From Parus major (taxonomy: Eukaryota; Chordata; Aves; Passeriformes; Paridae), in contig NC_031771.1 of the NCBI RefSeq assembly GCF_001522545.3, positions 24,616,847-24,680,846 of the forward strand: a stretch of 64,000 nucleotides of DNA, written 5' to 3'. Below, piece by piece: positions 51,160 to 62,460 of this stretch (within the stretch, counting starts at the first letter, position 1; each line of letters starts with the position of its first letter). Under the pieces are notes generated by a model. It was not told the DNA's origin. It ran no database searches and saw nothing but the letters and a program-made list of their open reading frames with translations. The translations under genes were made by a program, and so were the position numbers.

Positions 51160-51780
51160 GGATTTGATTTTTATTTTAAAATGTCTGTAAAGTCACCATT
51201 ATTGTACAAAAAAAAGGACAGATTTTACAAACTATAAACCCTTCCTATATTGTCTATGCCCAGAGAGGAAGATGATGTGACTATTTTCTCAAAAAAAATT
51301 AGATTATGCATTTGTCACTTCTGTGCTACTGGATGTTAGTAGATTATTGCATTCTTTCCAATTATCTGAGCAGCCCTCAGGTCTTTTAAAATAAATAAGA
51401 TGCCAGGGTTTGCTGACTCCATCAGGAAAGTCTGTCCATTTTTAGTTTTAACTATAAAAATATTCACCTTAATCTTAAATATCATATAAGTTGCCATTAT
51501 TATCTCGAAATCAATAGTACCATTAAAATTTTCTCATCTTTCGAATGAGAAAATAGTTTAATTTTTCTCCTTGCTGTTTCGGTCTATACGGGAGTCATGC
51601 AAGGCTGAGAAAACGTCCTCCATTGAGCAATGTGTTCAATGTGCGGTAGAGCTAAAGGGCTTGGACTGTTATAGGAGCTCAGCTCCCACCAGCCACACTT
51701 CTCATCTCATTAAACACCTCAATGTGGTAAGAAACACTGTCCCATTTGATAGGACAGCTGTTTAAATAGCTGAAATCAAA
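51160..51780. promoter_or_regulatory. AT-rich candidate conserved element
   Basis: Nonrepetitive AT-rich sequence with a 10-bp inverted repeat (ATTTTCTCAT at 51528-51537, ATGAGAAAAT at 51545-51554) and several CpG-containing words (TCTCGAAATC, TTTCGAATG, TATACGGGAG) that survive in CpG-poor surroundings. Retention of such CpGs is compatible with constraint. No alignment was done. Confidence 0.25.
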
Positions 51781-52680
51781 AGAAACTATCTGCCGTGTCA
51801 GTCTCTATGGTATTGTATCCTTTTGGTATTTGTACATGGCATGTCTGGTTTGCACACAGCTACCCAGGTAACTTCTGCACAGTCTCCCTCTGAGCTAAAC
51901 CTGAAATCTTCCCAGTTTGAACTATCTTCTTTCCTTTTTCTGAAATGGACTTGGTTTTTCAGTCTGCCTTTTCTTGTTATGTAAAAACTGACATGTTGTG
52001 AGGAGGTTTTAAATCAGGACTAGCCAATCCTAATTTTATTAGGAAAGAGGAAAGAAATTAAATCAGATTGATGTCACAAAGACATGCAGGACAGAAATGG
52101 CCTTGGCACATCTGCATTATACTGTGGTACTCTATGCTGGCTCCAAAGTCAGCTGCTCTTTTTCGTGGTGAAACATCACACATTTTTTCTTGTGCTCCTA
52201 TAATATCATGATTACTTTACTCACTATAAATCTTAGAGAGACTTTTGGATTTTGAAAGAGAGAGATATTTTCAAAAGGTACCTGATTTCTTCTGATTATG
52301 TGAGGCGAGTGTCATACCATAAATTATCCTGCCTGATATATCAATGGCAAACATTGATTCCAACTGCAAGGGCATGTGCTGCTTATACAAATGTCTGACA
52401 CTGGATGCAAGCCACCTTTTTACCATGTTAATTGAAGATGGATAGCGAGGACCTGAGATCAACAAATGGGCCTGTTTATCATGTTGTTAAAACTCAATCT
52501 GTCTGACACTGAAATGTTTTTCAGCTCCTTAAAATGAAAGGGAAACTGTCAGGCTGAAAATCACATGTCTAACGGAGCTGTCATCTTTTCCTTTTCACAA
52601 TACTCTTGAATAAGAGCTCAAACACTGTAGCTGGGGAAAAAAAAAAAAAAAAAAGGCTAGAAAATACAAACTTGCTTTTT
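51781..52680. other. Noncoding stretch with an A18 run
   Basis: Nothing recognised apart from an A18 run at 52637-52654, which sits next to the third copy of the unidentified repeat described at 52690-52830. Confidence 0.55.
52637..52654. repeat. Poly(A) run
   Basis: Eighteen uninterrupted A. No clear retroposed body ends here. Confidence 0.85.
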
Positions 52681-52689
52681 TTTTGAGAT

Positions 52690-52830
52690 GTGGAAAATAT
52701 TGTCCAGGTTGGATTGTGGTGGAGCAGATCCATAAGCACTGACCATGCCCTGTTGCAGTGTTCCTATGCCAGCTGTGGCAGTGCCTTTGGGGAAGGGCAA
52801 AGGCTGGGTTTTGGGGAGACTTGGGACAAG
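52690..52830 (-). repeat. Possible third copy of unidentified interspersed repeat
   Basis: In reverse complement this segment contains CCCAGCCTTTGCCCTTC, then TGCCACAG, then GCTCCACCACAATCCAACC and TTTTCCACA, in the same order as in the copy at 57015-57271. The match is patchy and weaker than that between the two copies near 57-58 kb. Family unknown. Confidence 0.35.
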
Positions 52831-54795
52831 ACAGACAAGTGTACGCAGAGCTATGAGCATTATCCCTCCAGAAGTCCCAGAGAAGTGCCTCAATTTTCAT
52901 TAGTGTTGATAGCACAGTGTCATTTCATGTGATCTTTTGTTAGCAAGGGTCCCAGGCAGTGCTGCTTCCCATCCTGAAGATTTTATTGTTAGATGCTACG
53001 CAAATGTCTGTGAATTATGAATAGCTCCCTTCCTCCACAGGACTGATGTTGCATTCCCTGCTGTATTAAGGTCTGGTATCTAGGTTGTTGGACTCTTGTT
53101 TGCTACCACAAGTAGCCCATTTATTTCTGTCACTATGAGTATTAAAAAGTCATCCCTGAGTTGCTTCTCCTTGCAATACTGTGGAGGAAACTCGACTTTT
53201 CAATTTATAAAGGCTTATGAATGAACTAAAAAAAAATCTCTACAATGAGTAGCCCAAGGGGATGCAAGCTAATTGCTCACTAGTAGCTGATGGTGAGTTA
53301 CTGAAAATACAATTATTTGGAAAATAATTTGTAAAACACTGACTTTTTCTTCTCCCCACCCCTATCTTCATGGGTGTCCAAGGGGAAAAAAATCCCTTAT
53401 GCTTTAAGTGCTAAGGAATGGACTTCTGCACAGTGTTTGTCTTCTCTTGACTACTTCTGCTTGGCATTGTCTCCCTTGAGCGGGTACATGAGCTCTTCAC
53501 AGGCATGACTGTGCGTGCTCTCTGGGCTTCCTGAGCTATGGGTTCGTTTTTATCTAGACATGCAAAAATAGGATTACTTCTCTTAAGCTGATTTATCCCC
53601 CTCAAGCATAGTGTTTCTTTAAATCAAGTGAGCACAGTTAAGAATATCTTAAACTGTGAGATTTTAACATATGTGTTCATTAATTTTAATGGCTTTTAGT
53701 CAAAGTCTGAGATGTTTCCAATTCATGCTGGTGCTTCCCTCTTGCAGCATTACACTGAGATATGAAGTGGTGGAAGAGATCCCAAGACGTGTATGAACGT
53801 GGATAAGTTGCTGTAGGTCTGGTAATTTGAGAAGGTGTCTGATTTACACTGGTCATAGGTCTGCCTTCACTTCCCATTTACATTAATGGGCATCTGGCTC
53901 CCCTGATATACCATGAGGAAAATTGGTCCTACAAAGATTAACAGTAGGGTGATCATAATATCCACTGGTTGTTACAATAAATCTGTTTATCAATAGACTC
54001 TAGACACATTCAATATTGGTGTGTTTCCTAACAAATTACTGTAAGTTGCTGTTCTGTTTTATTCCCTTATTGCACTTTCACAGCACATTATAGGAGTGAT
54101 AAAATTCTGTGAGCCATAACTCCTGATGGCAGAGATGATCAATTTGACTTCCAGTTTGGGAAAAAAAGCCCCATTCACAGTATACACTCTGCCCTAATGC
54201 AGAATAACAGTTCTGCTTGTCTTTCTGGCAACATTGGGACATTAACAATAATGATTCACAGTTATAGCTTTTAATTTTTTAATTTATTTCTAGGTATGGA
54301 AATGTATTTAATTAATTTAATTAATAGCTCTTGGAACTAATGCCAAAAATATCATACAAGCATGTGGGAATGTGATTTTTGAATACATCTATACTTCAGA
54401 GCATCCCTGACATCTTTTTAAGGCACAAGAAGTTGCGCACAAATAGATGAACTTCTGCCTGTGGTTTGTTCTACCACTGCCAGGTAACCCATGGCAGTCT
54501 ATGTGAAGGGTGGCTGCAAATCTGCAGAAAGAAAATTAATGACTTAATTTCAAAGTTGAGCTTGCACTGCTCACTGCATCATCATAGTTCTCAATTGATA
54601 AGGGGGATTTTTTTTCTTTTTCTTTCTTTCTTAAAATTTTCATTGAGAACTTGTTTAAAGGCTGATGGGCCACCAGTGAGCTGGAAGCTCTCTGGAGCAA
54701 AGATTAGGAGTGCTTGGATGTTTCCCTTTTTGCCAAGTAAGCAAAGCAAAAGCTACATTGAAACTTTCCAGTGACTCTTCCTTAGCACTTAAAAG
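52831..54795. other. Noncoding stretch, weak ancient repeat trace
   Basis: No gene recognised. At about 53835-53910 the phrases GATTTACACTGGT and CCCATTTACATTAATGGG, then CATCTGGC, resemble remnants of an ancient palindromic amniote repeat, but too diverged to call. Two copies of TTTAATTAA lie at 54308-54325. Confidence 0.5.
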
Positions 54796-55150
54796 TGAAT
54801 TTCCCATTTGCAATCTATTGTCTATTCAAATCTATTTAATTTACAATTAACAAGACACCTCTTACTCTTTCAACTTAATTAAAGAGCTACTGACTCTTAG
54901 AAGGATTGAAATGCAATAAAGAAGATAACCTAGTTAGGGTATAATTAAGGAAATTTACGTAAGTAATAAACATAGTATTGCTGCCTTCTAAAAAAAATTA
55001 CCCTGAACTTGTGTTAATTTCTAGAAAAGCTTATCTTAAAATAAGCGTTGAGACATTTAATTAGAATAAGGCAAGGTAGCTATTGCGAATTAATTATATG
55101 TAATTTCCTTTAAGTAACCATTGAAAGCATGGCATACCAAATGGCCTCTG
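54796..55150. promoter_or_regulatory. AT-rich candidate conserved element with TAATTA sites
   Basis: Nonrepetitive AT-rich sequence with TAATTA cores at 54876-54881, 54942-54947 and 55091-55096. It also contains AAGCTTATCTTAAAATAAGC, a partial palindrome near 55028-55047. The clustering suggests homeodomain-bound regulatory DNA; conservation is inferred only. Confidence 0.3.
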
Positions 55151-57000
55151 TGTGATCTGTCAGCAAGCCAGGGTTTTAACCTCTGTGTCTTGGATTAACC
55201 CCTTCTGCACGGCCGCTGCTTTTAACTAAACCCTACAGCTGCCTACTTCATGCTCTCCAAAGAGAAAAATTGAAAAGTGATTGGAAGTATGAAATAAAAA
55301 TTATCTCCTTGTTTAAACACTCACTTGACCTTGGGTTAAAAACAAAGTGTTCATTTTTCAGGACTCTGACTGGAGCAAGAAGTAAGGGACAAAATATTGT
55401 TGCTGCACACTGATGGCTGGTACTTATTTTGCCCAGTAAGCACAGCTGCATGGGTTTCTACGAAACCAGAAAATATTCTTATTTAGGAAGATGATTTTGT
55501 TGCCAGTCCTAGCCAGGGGTATCTGCCATGAGTTTCAAGGTGAAACCCCACCTTACTTTGAAAATTGCTCAGCTTTTGAGTAGGGGAGAAAGAGTCCAAG
55601 CATTGGTAAGCGAATACTTGGTGCAGAGGCGAGCCTGACACGTGCTCACCCGTGCTGTGGGAGAGCACGGTGGCTCCTTACGGACCACCATGGTTACAGC
55701 TTGTGTGGAACAAATCCCTAAAGCACCGCAGTTGGGTTTCTTGTAGCTCAGCTTCTCTTCGACCCAGTGAGCTTGCAGCTGTCTGCTTGGCCAGTGGTGT
55801 GTGAAAGTACAGTCCTGAAGCTGCCTCACCACCGCCAATAGTAATTGCTTCACTCCCACATGTGCCTTGCTGAATGCAGGCTGCTCACAGGGACTACAGA
55901 GAGAAAGACTCCTTGTTTTGGGTCCCAAGCCATTAGGCTGGGGATGAAGGTAGCACAGCCACACATTTGAGTGATGTGACTGTGGCAGCTAGTGCTGGTG
56001 ACAGAATGGCAGATGCTTTCTGATTGAAAACAAAAAAATCTCCCCCACAAATTACATTAAGCCCTCTTTGCATTTTGAAAGGCAATATGTGCTTTTACAC
56101 CTGCCATAACTGTCAGCTGGCATGTGCTGACTCTAACCAAGCTGACTTCTGCAAATTCATGATCTGGGCTGGTGCTTCCACATACAGCCATGCTTTTCCC
56201 TGCGCTGAAAAGCTCTTGCCTTGTTTGCTGGTTGTGCTACATGCAGGTTCAGTCTGAGGGGGAAATTAGGACTTTCCCAGGAAGTTTATGGTTTTCATCC
56301 ACTTTCAGGGACTTCAGAGATGCCTGGTTTTAATTTTGGAGTTTTTTCATTCTTATTAAAGAGGCTATTATAGCTATCTATATTTGAGCTGAGTGTGTAA
56401 TGTTTCTATTTCTACTCTAAACCATGGTCAGAGTGTAATTCATCTATTTCTCTGCATTGTCACCTAAAAAACCTCCTGAAGAACAAATGCTTTGTTGCTG
56501 CAATCAAACTAATCTTGTCTGGACCTCCCATTTTGATTGGTGGCTGAAGTGCCTTGAATCAAAACAGATATTTGGAGACCATCAGGCTAAGTCTTCCATC
56601 AGTGCAGTGACACTGTTCTGTCAGATGTGGGACTCAGAATATATTTATATGCCGGGTAGCAATGTAACGAAAGATGACAGATTAATTACTGTTGGAGATG
56701 TGCCAAGTGGAAGACGTGGTACTCTAGCAGGAGCCCCATTCCCTGTGTGATAGATCATGTTTGTTCAAGCACTCAGAAACTCATTAGGTTCAACCTCAGT
56801 TATTTGGTAGAAACTGTTATTTAGGTAATTGCTGCTGTGTTGTTTGGGTGAGCTTGTGTTCACAAGACATTTGCAGGAGGTGTATTGGGGTCTGGAGGTC
56901 TGTGGGGCTGCAAAAGTTGTTCATTTGAAGGGGGTTAATCCAACTGGAAGTGGAAGAGTTACAAAACCCACTTGGAGAGGTGTTCTTGGCTTGAGTTTCT
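55151..57000. other. Noncoding stretch, nothing recognised
   Basis: A CpG-enriched patch at about 55600-55740 stands out slightly. Open frames on the minus strand there (55483-55668, 55569-55964) have no recognisable product. Confidence 0.55.
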
Positions 57001-57014
57001 ATAAACAGCCATTT

Positions 57015-57271
57015 GGTTCCTTTGCTGTTACAAACTTCCAAAGAGGAAAAGTTTGCAGGGGTAATTTATTTAGGTTCAAGTCTTTTAGAGAAAGGAAAAG
57101 AAGAAAACCAAGAAAAAAGAGAAAGGAAGATCTTTCCTTGTCCCAGTGCATTTGGAGCACAAGCTGGAACCTGTGTGGGAATGTGTTGGTATGGAATTTG
57201 TTCTGGAGCTGCCTTTGACAAAGGGACATGAGCACTTTTCCTCCATACTGTGGCATGAAGGACAAAGGCTG
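57015..57271 (-). repeat. Unidentified interspersed repeat, copy A (inverted)
   Basis: Read on the minus strand, this segment aligns over about 250 bp with 57978-58218 read on the plus strand. The best part (57080-57174 against 58067-58160) matches at roughly 80% by eye, through CAGGTTCC, CAAATGC, GACAAGGAAAG, TCTTCCTTTCTC, TTTCTTGG and CTCTAAAA; the rest has small gaps. Divergence says the pair is old. I recognise no avian family. It could be an LTR or DNA-transposon fragment. Frames inside it are shadows of the repeat. Confidence 0.75.
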
Positions 57272-57489
57272 GGGTTTTTTTTTTGGTGGTATAAAAGGGT
57301 AGGAGGTGCTGCTCGGACCACCTTTCCACTCTCTATCATCCTCTTGGGGGATTTCAGTATTTCTTACTCGGGCTCAGATGCTTGTTCTGCTCTTTTTCCT
57401 GCTTTACCTTTGTCATGGTGCCTGCCCACTGCAATGGAAATTGTCACTGGTAGGCAAAGTTTACGGGAAGGAGCAGAATAATTTATTAC

Positions 57490-57524
57490 AAAAAAAAAAA
57501 AAAAAAAAAAAAAAGAGAGAGAGA
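57490..57524 (+). repeat. A25 followed by (GA)5
   Basis: Twenty-five uninterrupted A (57490-57514), then GAGAGAGAGA. It lies in the spacer between the two inverted repeat copies. AATAATTTATTAC just precedes it, so a retroposed tail is possible, but no parent sequence is recognised. Confidence 0.9.
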
Positions 57525-57977
57525 ACATTGTTCCTCCAGTCAGATGTTTATGTAGTGGCTGCATATCAATTATCTGTTTGAACAGGTTTCATTACAGAAA
57601 GTGCAAAACCCCTGAGCACGTTTTAAAATATGCTAATCCTTACTTAGGCAGGAAATGGAAAAGGCTCATTTACAGTTTAATTTCTAATCCATGTGGGTTG
57701 CCATGTTGTATGCTGGGACATAAATAGAAAAGTTGGAGAGGACAGCTCACTCACAATAAACAGGTGCTGTTGCTTTACTTTTCTGCTTACCCACTCTAAT
57801 CATGTGTCATAGCACAAGCCACAAAATGTTGGGCTCAAACTGTGCCAAAACCATTCTATTCTGTGCTTTTCCTTTTGAGGGATAACATATGGGCAAGAGC
57901 TTGCAAATCAACACTGATGAGGAGGGAATGAACAGGTTCCTATCTGATGTGGTGAGGACCTGCATAAAGAGCTGCTA
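57525..57977. other. Spacer between inverted repeat copies
   Basis: AT-rich noncoding DNA with no recognisable element or exon. Confidence 0.5.
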
Positions 57978-58218
57978 CAGCCTTTCTCTTTAGCTGGCCA
58001 TATTAATGGAACAGGATCAGCACACTGACCCACAGAATACTGAAAAAAGCAAAACCACATTTCCAGCTCAGGTTCCTGCTGCTGCTGCAAATGCGCTGAC
58101 ACAAAGAAAGTTCTTCCTTTCTCTCTTTTCTTGGCTTTCATTCTCTAAAAAAGTCATGTGCACTAATGACCCCTCCCCCAGATTTTCCCCTTTAGTAGTT
58201 TATAACATTAATGAAACC
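57978..58218 (+). repeat. Unidentified interspersed repeat, copy B
   Basis: Plus-strand partner of copy A, running from CAGCCTTTCTC (57978) to ATGAAACC (58218). It differs from copy A by a gap of about ten bases after TTGGCTTTCA and by numerous substitutions. It lies about 700 bp from copy A in opposite orientation, so a transcript through both could form an imperfect duplex of roughly 250 bp. Confidence 0.75.
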
Positions 58219-60789
58219 AACTAATCCCTCTGATAAAATATTTATTCAGGCAAGGCTACCAATTTTGCTGTCAGGCCTCCCATATTAGTGTTTAATCAGT
58301 TGCCCAATGCTGTTGTTTTCAGGGTGACACAAATATGATCCCCTCCCATTTCAGAGGCTCCCCTGGCTGTGGGCTCCTTCCCTTCAGGATTTCTGTAAAG
58401 AAGACAGAATCAGCAAACTTTCAAGTGCAAATCTTTCTTGAAATACCTGTCTCTGTAGTTATTTAACAATCAAGACTGGAAGGCATGTTAGGAGCCTGGG
58501 AGGGAAAATCCAGCTGTAGCAGGAGATGCAGTGGCAGTCCTGGGCCCAAGTGGTGAACCAAAAAGGGACATTATTTTTTCAGGACCCAAGCTAACACTGC
58601 TTCAGTCAAGGCAGTGACAGATATTTGAAGTGATGGGACACAGGGTATATTTGATATAGAGCAGCAGAGTTTAATTATGGACAAGAATCAAATTGATATT
58701 CATAGGGTGATAAATAAATAATGTGTATGCACTCACACAGAAGGACAAGAACATTTTTCTCAAGTGAAAGAAATAAAATCAGCAAAACAGAAATTAAAAA
58801 TGGATCTATTTAGCAGAGTTTCTGGCTGTGTGATGAATGCATCAGTTGGTGGGCTCAATCCTTCTGTTTCTCAAGGAGTCACGTCTTAGCTAAAGGCTAC
58901 AAAATGGTTCTTGGGTCACATTCTCTGATCTCTGCTCTGAGATTTCCAGCTAGCATTTTTTCTCCTCAGGGGGTGAATTGAGCCTCAGGAGGCTTAGCAG
59001 CAGCCAAGAGCTAAAAGAACTAGAGGGGAACTGGAGGAGTTGATTTGATGGTGATGGAGAGAGAAAGGAAAGTGGAACAGTATTCTCCCTGGCTGGCTGA
59101 GCCGGGGGTAGAAGCTAGCATACACCTATTCTGCAGGAGGCTCTTTAATATGGGCTAGCTTTTAGTTTGACCTTTTCAAAAAGAGCTGGGCAGTTCACAT
59201 AGGAGGATCAATGTATCAGTGCTACAGGTGCTTTTTTATTTTCCTAATTTTAGGAAATGTCTCTTAAGCAGTTGGTACTTCTGACAAAGTTCCTATCTGA
59301 AACATGCATTTCTTCAAGATAAGGTTTCAGCTTTCACATATAACCTGATGTTTCTTGTACTTGTAGCCACAAACCTAAGCTTAAAAACAGGAAGAAAATT
59401 ACATGAAATGAAAAAATGAGTGAGAAACTCAGCATGTTATGCTTTCAACAACATTATTTAAGTTTTACTCTTGGATTTGGGGAGTGGATTTGAGGCCTCA
59501 CCTCACAGTGATTTCAATATATGGTGCTATCAGTATTGTGTTACAAAAAATGAGGGAACTAACAAAGACTGACAGAAAATGGCAGCTTGGATGCATCAGT
59601 GACTTGGGTGGCTTTCATTTGTCCACTGAGCACCTTTGCATGTTTCAAAAGCACTTATTCCCAGCTATGTCTAAGTTGGTGCTCTGCTAAGGACCAAGTA
59701 GTGTTTATTTCTAGATATAAGATAGGACAAAGATCACACCAAAATGAGTGTGTGTATCCATATATATGTATAAGCTTAAAAAAACATATAAAGGGGGCCC
59801 GAAGTCATGTTTATTGCACCCATAGCTCCATGGGGCTATTGATGTTCCTTCACTTCTCTTATCCCCTGAACTCAGCAGCCACCTCCCCCAGCGTCTGGGG
59901 GAAAATGTGAGAAATGCTGCCTTGGCAGAGGAGATCTTGACAAGCATGGAAAAATTCATTTTTAATTAATTTTCTTCTTGTTTAAAGAAGACACAGAGAA
60001 TGTAGTATGGAAGAACAAGGTCTGAAACAAATTGCTAACTGTAGTAATAATAATTTTTCTCTTGGTTATAAGTTTGGTTTTTTTGACTGTCTGATGGACC
60101 TACACAAAAGTCCTGTAGCAAGCATTGAAACAGCAAGCAAAAGTGTGATGGAGATATTGCTTTATTTTCAAGTGACCTTGGAGATTTTTCAAAGTTTCCC
60201 AGGAGGTGTCAGCAGTACTTTAAACCTTCAATTTTCCGTGATGGAGAGTTCTGACAAAGTTCTTTTTCTAAGTTAAATAAAGGGAAGAATCTCATGCTAA
60301 GGAAATAGTAAATATCATCATCCAGTCCCGCCCCTGAAGAGATGGGTCCTTGCTGCTGGCTCAGGCTAGGTTTGCAAGCTTCTGGGCACTGCATGTTTTG
60401 GCAGGGCTTGTTACCACCAGACTCTTGGCTAGTGGGCTGTGCTGGCATTGTTTGCCTTCCTGTGTTCTTGGTAAGCGTCAGCCCTGCAGCTGACTCTGGA
60501 AACCTTCTTGTTAAGCTGTGAGACTTGGCAACTTTCAAGTCCTGCTGAACCTGAGCTTTCATGATCATAAAGCAAGTTTTTGCCCAGGTCATGTGAAAAA
60601 AATCTTGAAAAATATAACCCTGTGTGCATACATCAAAAGATAATGAAAGTGGTTTTTTTCTTTAAAAAAGAAACCAACCCTCACTTTGGGATTGGAAGGA
60701 CTGCTTTTTTGGATGAGAGGAGAAACAGCTCTACTTATACTTCTTTCATTGTCCATAGCTGGCTTTCATAGGAGCTGTTAGGATTATTT
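58219..60789. other. Noncoding stretch, nothing recognised
   Basis: No gene recognised. TA-rich words near 59757-59771; an 8-bp-arm palindrome (TTTCCTAA-TT-TTAGGAAA) near 59240. Open frames on both strands have no known product. Confidence 0.55.
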
Positions 60790-60862
60790 GGTCCAGGTTC
60801 TCAGCTGGTATGAACTGGCAGAGCTCAGCAGAGCTTCACAGAAGCTGCCCCAAGTTACACTG
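60790..60862. repeat. Decayed ancient palindromic amniote repeat, one half
   Basis: GGTCCAGGTTCTCAGCTGGT, ATGAACTGGCAGAGCTC and, further on, AGCTGCCCCAAGTTACAC follow a palindromic repeat known from reptile and bird genomes (GGGCCAGATTCTCAGCTGGTGTAAATTGGC… and its mirror). The left half is well kept and the right half only partly. Family name not recalled. Noncoding. Confidence 0.5.
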
Positions 60863-61010
60863 TTTTAGAAGCCAGAAAAATAATCATGACAGAGAGAACA
60901 TTTTCCACCTGAGGATCAGAAAGGAGACAGGAAAAGCCCATGGAACCTGCAAGGGACAGGATTACTGGAAGTGGCACTCAGTTCAGCATCATGCATCTTC
61001 TTGTAATAAT

Positions 61011-61039
61011 AAAAAAAAAAGGGGTGGGGGGGGTGGGGG
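61011..61039 (+). repeat. A10 followed by G-quadruplex-type G tract
   Basis: A10 (61011-61020), then G4-T-G8-T-G5 (61021-61039). Four G runs of three or more with short loops satisfy the usual G-quadruplex pattern on the plus strand. No promoter is recognised next to it. Confidence 0.85.
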
Positions 61040-61040
61040 A

Positions 61041-62400
61041 TGTGCAGCCATAATCTGGTGCAACTGGGAACAAAAAATGCTGTGCTTTAAATCATGCTGT
61101 TGGTTGATGCAGCAATGTTAGTGAGATACAGATGATTTTGCCAGTCTCATTGTTTTGAATCTCTTTTTACATGGCTAATTAGTAAAGAGAAAGGTAATCA
61201 GTGAAATAAAAACTTGACAACATTTCATTTCAGAGCTTGCTGTGAGAAGGCCTTTAAAAAAAGCACAGGCATTGCAAGGAGATAGGGCTTTTTTATTTCA
61301 AAATCCAGCAGAGTCCAATAAAATCAGGCGGATTGACAGGCACAAAGAATTACAGTCAATTTACTTTTGAAAATGAGTACCATTGCATGGATAGTGGGTA
61401 GATTCACTTACTAAGGTCTGCTTTGGGACTATTTGATCCAACTCTTCTATGTGATCATAGATATCATCTCAAAGTATCATCATACTGACGCATGATTTTT
61501 CACATTGCCATAATTAAATGCTGGGATGCTCAATAAATGCTGGGGAGAGCTTGGGCTGATCACAGCAAGTACTGAGCTAAGAAAGCCACACTGCTGTGAC
61601 ATATGTTTTCTTAACCTCTTGTACTTGGTTCTGGCAGGATATTTTATGAAATTATTTTTTAAAATAGGTCAGTTGTGTAAATATAATCAAGACGTTTGCC
61701 TATGAGTTAGAGTGGCTTATTAAAAAAAAAGCAGTGCACTGTTCAAACCATTAGTGGCCAGCAGAGTTAGAGATGAAAAAGAAGATAAATCTGTTGCGTA
61801 GGATTGTGTGAGATGGAAGGTCTTCTGCAGAGTGTCTGCCTGAGTCTTACCCCATGCTAGCAAGTTTGGAAAAACAAGTTGCATCACCCTGAGCTAGTGG
61901 AGCCTAGCCAAGTCCAGCTCACTCTCATGTGGGCTTTGTCATGTGTAATAAACTTGCCCTTGGTAGAGAGACACTGATAAGGTCTCTCCTGTCAATGCCA
62001 GCTTGCAGGAAACTTGTAGGAAGCACAAAACAGAAATGGTAAACCAAAACTGGACAGTGGGCTCAGTACATGATCACTGCACACATAGAAGCTTTGTTTC
62101 CCCAGAAACTCAAATTCTTTAGGTGTCAATCTCTCAGCTGAGTTGTCTGAAAGGAGGAAGAGGAGAAGACAGTGAAGGATAAAACCCAACATTAAGAGGT
62201 ACCTTAACAGGTTCATAAGGGTAAACAGAGTAATTGTGTGAGAGCAGAAGTGCAAGGGGAGTTTTTTGGGGAGATTGCAGGAGCCTGGTCTCTTTGCATC
62301 ATCCCTGTCCAGCCTTTAATCCTGCTTGACAATTGCACTCTGCCATGCTTGTCCTGGGGTATTAGAGAAGAGGTGATATTTTATTCCAATTTTTTCTCAG
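61041..62400. other. Noncoding stretch, nothing recognised
   Basis: AT-rich DNA without a recognisable exon or repeat. Confidence 0.55.
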
Positions 62401-62404
62401 TAAT

Positions 62405-62437
62405 GTTTTTTTTTTCTTTTTTTTTTCCCCCCTTTTC
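62405..62437 (+). repeat. Pyrimidine-rich tract
   Basis: T10-C-T11-type run with C6, directly to the left of the CpG-rich segment. Confidence 0.8.
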
Positions 62438-62460
62438 TGGACATTCCTTTTGGAGCATCT

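Noticed and set aside
53835..53910. Third ancient palindromic repeat
   Set aside because: Only a few words match and in a loose order; too diverged to call by eye.
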